Part shown: in pieces, positions 5,211-6,333 of the stretch
How positions within the stretch are numbered: the first letter of the stretch is position 1
How the letters are laid out: every line of letters starts with the position of its first letter
Assembly: GCA_945787305.1 (NCBI GenBank)
Contig: CALZIH010000173.1
Location: 1 to 6,333 of the forward strand
From: an uncultured Desulfobulbaceae bacterium
GTDB lineage: Bacteria > Desulfobacterota > Desulfobulbia > Desulfobulbales > Desulfobulbaceae
Direction: 5' to 3'
DNA: 6,333 nt
Position numbers and translations under genes: made by a program
Notes under the pieces: generated by a model
The model's input: the letters and a program-made list of their open reading frames with translations, nothing else
What the model was told of the DNA's origin: nothing
The model's database searches: none

Positions 5211-5963
5211 ATGAAAGCGCATTGGGTTATGTCGGGAACGAGTCCGGAGGAATTCATATGGAAGGGTGGTGATCTCATTCATTCGGAGATGCCAATTCGA
5301 CTTGAAGCCGTTATCGGGGCCTCGAATTTTAAGGAAATATGGTGGCTGGAAGCGGCTCTGAAAGCCGCTCGCTGTGTTGCCCGGGTGAAGCTGGCGGCAG
5401 GGGCTGCAACCGGTTTTCTGATTGGGCCTGATCTGTTCATGACCAACAACCATGTATTTGAAAACGAGGACGATGCCCGTTCCGCCATACTGCAGTTTAA
5501 TTATCGTTTATCTGTCGATGGCGATGTGGCCGAAAGAGACGAATGGAAGTGTGTCCCGGATGAGCTGTTCAAGACGAATCCGGGCCTGGATTACTCAATT
5601 GTTCGTGTGCAACAGAAGGAAGACAAATCAGCCGGTGATGTTTGGGGTTTTTTAAACCTGCGTCACGGTGCTGAGCCCCATCTCAACGGACGGGTGAACA
5701 TCATTCAGCATCCACAGGGACGGTTTCAACAGATTGCCTTTCGCGATAATCAAATCAAGGCTGTTGAGGACAATTATGTCCAATACCTCACCGATACGGA
5801 TTATGGAACCTCCGGATCACCTGTTTTTGATGACTGGTTTAATGTCGTCGCCTTACACAGCAAACGCGTTCCCGACCCCAATGAGCCGCATCGCTGGCAC
5901 CGGAACCAGGGGTTCAAGACCGGGGCCATCCTGGCGGATGCGGGTGCGCTGATACCGGATTGA
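5211..5963 (+). CDS. Trypsin-like serine protease without a signal peptide
   Basis: This 250-residue protein has a complete chymotrypsin-fold triad: His81 in GPDLFMTNNHVF, Asp127 in GLDYSIVRV, and Ser201 in TDYGTSGSPVFDD. The preceding GAATGFLIGPD, the IIQHPQGRFQQIA block and the VVALHSK segment after the serine are typical of the V8/trypsin-2-like group. That group includes stand-alone enzymes and the protease modules of bacterial conflict and signalling proteins. An N-terminal helical segment (RLEAVIGASNFKEIWWLEAALKAARCVARV) precedes the barrel, as in those relatives. There is no signal peptide or membrane segment, so cytoplasmic action is expected, unlike the two lipoprotein proteases nearby. 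The start at 5211 follows GAGGGA (5201-5206); ATG 5199 is the alternative, adding four residues without a clear ribosome binding site. It lies 85 bp after the M57-like gene on the same strand, possibly co-transcribed across the hairpin at 5153-5179. The substrate and any partner domain are unknown. Confidence 0.85.
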   Translation: MKAHWVMSGTSPEEFIWKGGDLIHSEMPIRLEAVIGASNFKEIWWLEAALKAARCVARVKLAAGAATGFLIGPDLFMTNNHVFENEDDARSAILQFNYRLSVDGDVAERDEWKCVPDELFKTNPGLDYSIVRVQQKEDKSAGDVWGFLNLRHGAEPHLNGRVNIIQHPQGRFQQIAFRDNQIKAVEDNYVQYLTDTDYGTSGSPVFDDWFNVVALHSKRVPDPNEPHRWHRNQGFKTGAILADAGALIPD

Positions 5964-6168
5964 CGGTGCATCTTTCCGATAGACAAGAACATAAGGGTTT
6001 GAAAAGAGACGCGTATTGGTGCAATGTCTTAACCTATGAGGATGCCGTTGCCCTTGTGAGAGGTGACCGGGCTCCTTATACAACGTTTCCACCCAGGTAT
6101 TGTGACGACGCAAGCAACCTGTATACTCACGTGAACAGCCATGTGCTTCGCATTGCCTGCTAAAAAGA

Positions 6169-6201
6169 TATGACCTTGTCACTTCCCTTGATAAGGTTGT
6201 A
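6169..6201 (+). other. Long stem-loop in the 3' intergenic region
   Basis: Positions 6169-6181 pair with 6189-6201 (core ACCTTGTCA with TGATAAGGT), including three G-U pairs, around the loop CTTCCCT. No T-run follows. It lies about 205 bp after the serine protease stop, too far for a typical terminator of that gene. Confidence 0.4.
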
Positions 6202-6236
6202 CAGATCAACTTGCTTTGCCCGTTGATGAAAACCAT

Positions 6237-6253
6237 CCTCCACACCGTGGAGG
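6237..6253. other. Perfect 7-bp hairpin CCTCCAC-ACC-GTGGAGG
   Basis: The two arms are perfect reverse complements with a 3-nt loop. It is the third of three hairpins within 85 bp and could be an RNA structure or a protein-binding inverted repeat. Confidence 0.4.
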
Positions 6254-6333
6254 TCAAGAAGCTTGCCTGGTATAGAAAAATAAAATCAGTCCCCTCGCTG
6301 AGCAGGACTAGCTGAGTTTTGATGGTAATCACA

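Larger units (their letters stand above)
5964..6333. other. Gene-free 3' region with consecutive hairpins
   Basis: No open frame here has both a good start and a recognisable protein. Several stem-loops can be drawn: CACGTG/CATGTG (6128-6133 with 6140-6145); a 13-position stem around CTTCCCT (6169-6181 with 6189-6201, three G-U); ATCAAC/GTTGAT (6205-6210 with 6222-6227); and the perfect CCTCCAC-ACC-GTGGAGG (6237-6253). The dense run suggests a structured RNA, the edge of a mobile element such as an intron, or decayed DNA. None matches a family I can name, and the stretch continues past the window. Confidence 0.35.

Noticed and set aside
4878..5453. 191-codon minus-strand open frame
   Set aside because: It overlaps the ends of two well-supported plus-strand protease genes and shows no recognisable domain.
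5960..6163. 67-codon plus-strand open frame starting at TTG and overlapping the serine protease stop
   Set aside because: No ribosome binding site, a rare start codon, no recognisable family, and it runs through the region of stem-loops.
6106..6315. 69-codon plus-strand open stretch without a proper early start
   Set aside because: The first ATG comes late (about 6228), no ribosome binding site is visible, and the protein matches nothing I know. A frameshifted remnant joined to the frame at 5960-6163 is possible but unsupported.
5853..6332. 159-codon minus-strand open frame
   Set aside because: It runs antisense into the well-supported serine protease gene, and its composition (many Arg, Thr, Cys, no domain) looks like a shadow frame.

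Overview
This window appears to be chromosomal DNA from a Gram-negative bacterium. The evidence is an LPLAT/LpxL-type acyltransferase, two predicted lipoproteins with lipobox cysteines, and a LoiP/YggG-like M48 protease. Base composition is moderate, and the mix of families (a GT2 plus LPLAT pair, a YkgJ-type cysteine-cluster protein, an M57/astacin-like protease with a PPC domain) would suit a deltaproteobacterium such as a Desulfobulbales relative. That placement is an inference from family content, not a demonstrated one.

Layout. (1) 1-1163, plus strand: the 3' end of a family 2 glycosyltransferase overlaps, by ATGA, a complete LPLAT-superfamily acyltransferase. The two are translationally coupled and probably modify a lipid or lipid-linked product at the inner membrane. 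(2) 1164-1405: non-coding, with a foldable element (1175-1228) and a cluster of GATAA repeats (1263-1348). (3) 1406-2149: a cysteine-rich YkgJ-type metal-binding protein. (4) 2169-3023, minus strand: a LoiP-like M48 zinc metalloprotease lipoprotein, convergent with (3). (5) 3024-3282: a divergent intergenic region with a near-consensus sigma-70 promoter for the M48 gene, a perfect 14-bp palindrome just downstream of the predicted transcription start, and a second inverted repeat just upstream of the -35. (6) 3283-5963, plus strand: a small secreted protein of unknown function, an M57-like zinc protease lipoprotein with a C-terminal PPC domain, and a trypsin-like serine protease without a signal peptide. 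Hairpins in the gaps (3774-3803, 5153-5179) may adjust expression between them. (7) 5964-6333: no convincing gene, but several consecutive hairpins.

How the genes may work together. Three proteases of different catalytic classes or families lie within 3.8 kb (M48 lipoprotein, M57-like lipoprotein, trypsin-like). The first two should face the periplasm or sit at the outer membrane. The trypsin-like enzyme looks cytoplasmic and resembles the trypsin-like modules often seen in bacterial conflict or signalling proteins. Whether they form one functional system is unproven. The most notable points are the signal-less serine protease downstream of a secreted protease, the promoter and palindrome arrangement at the M48 gene, and the structured gene-free 3' end.
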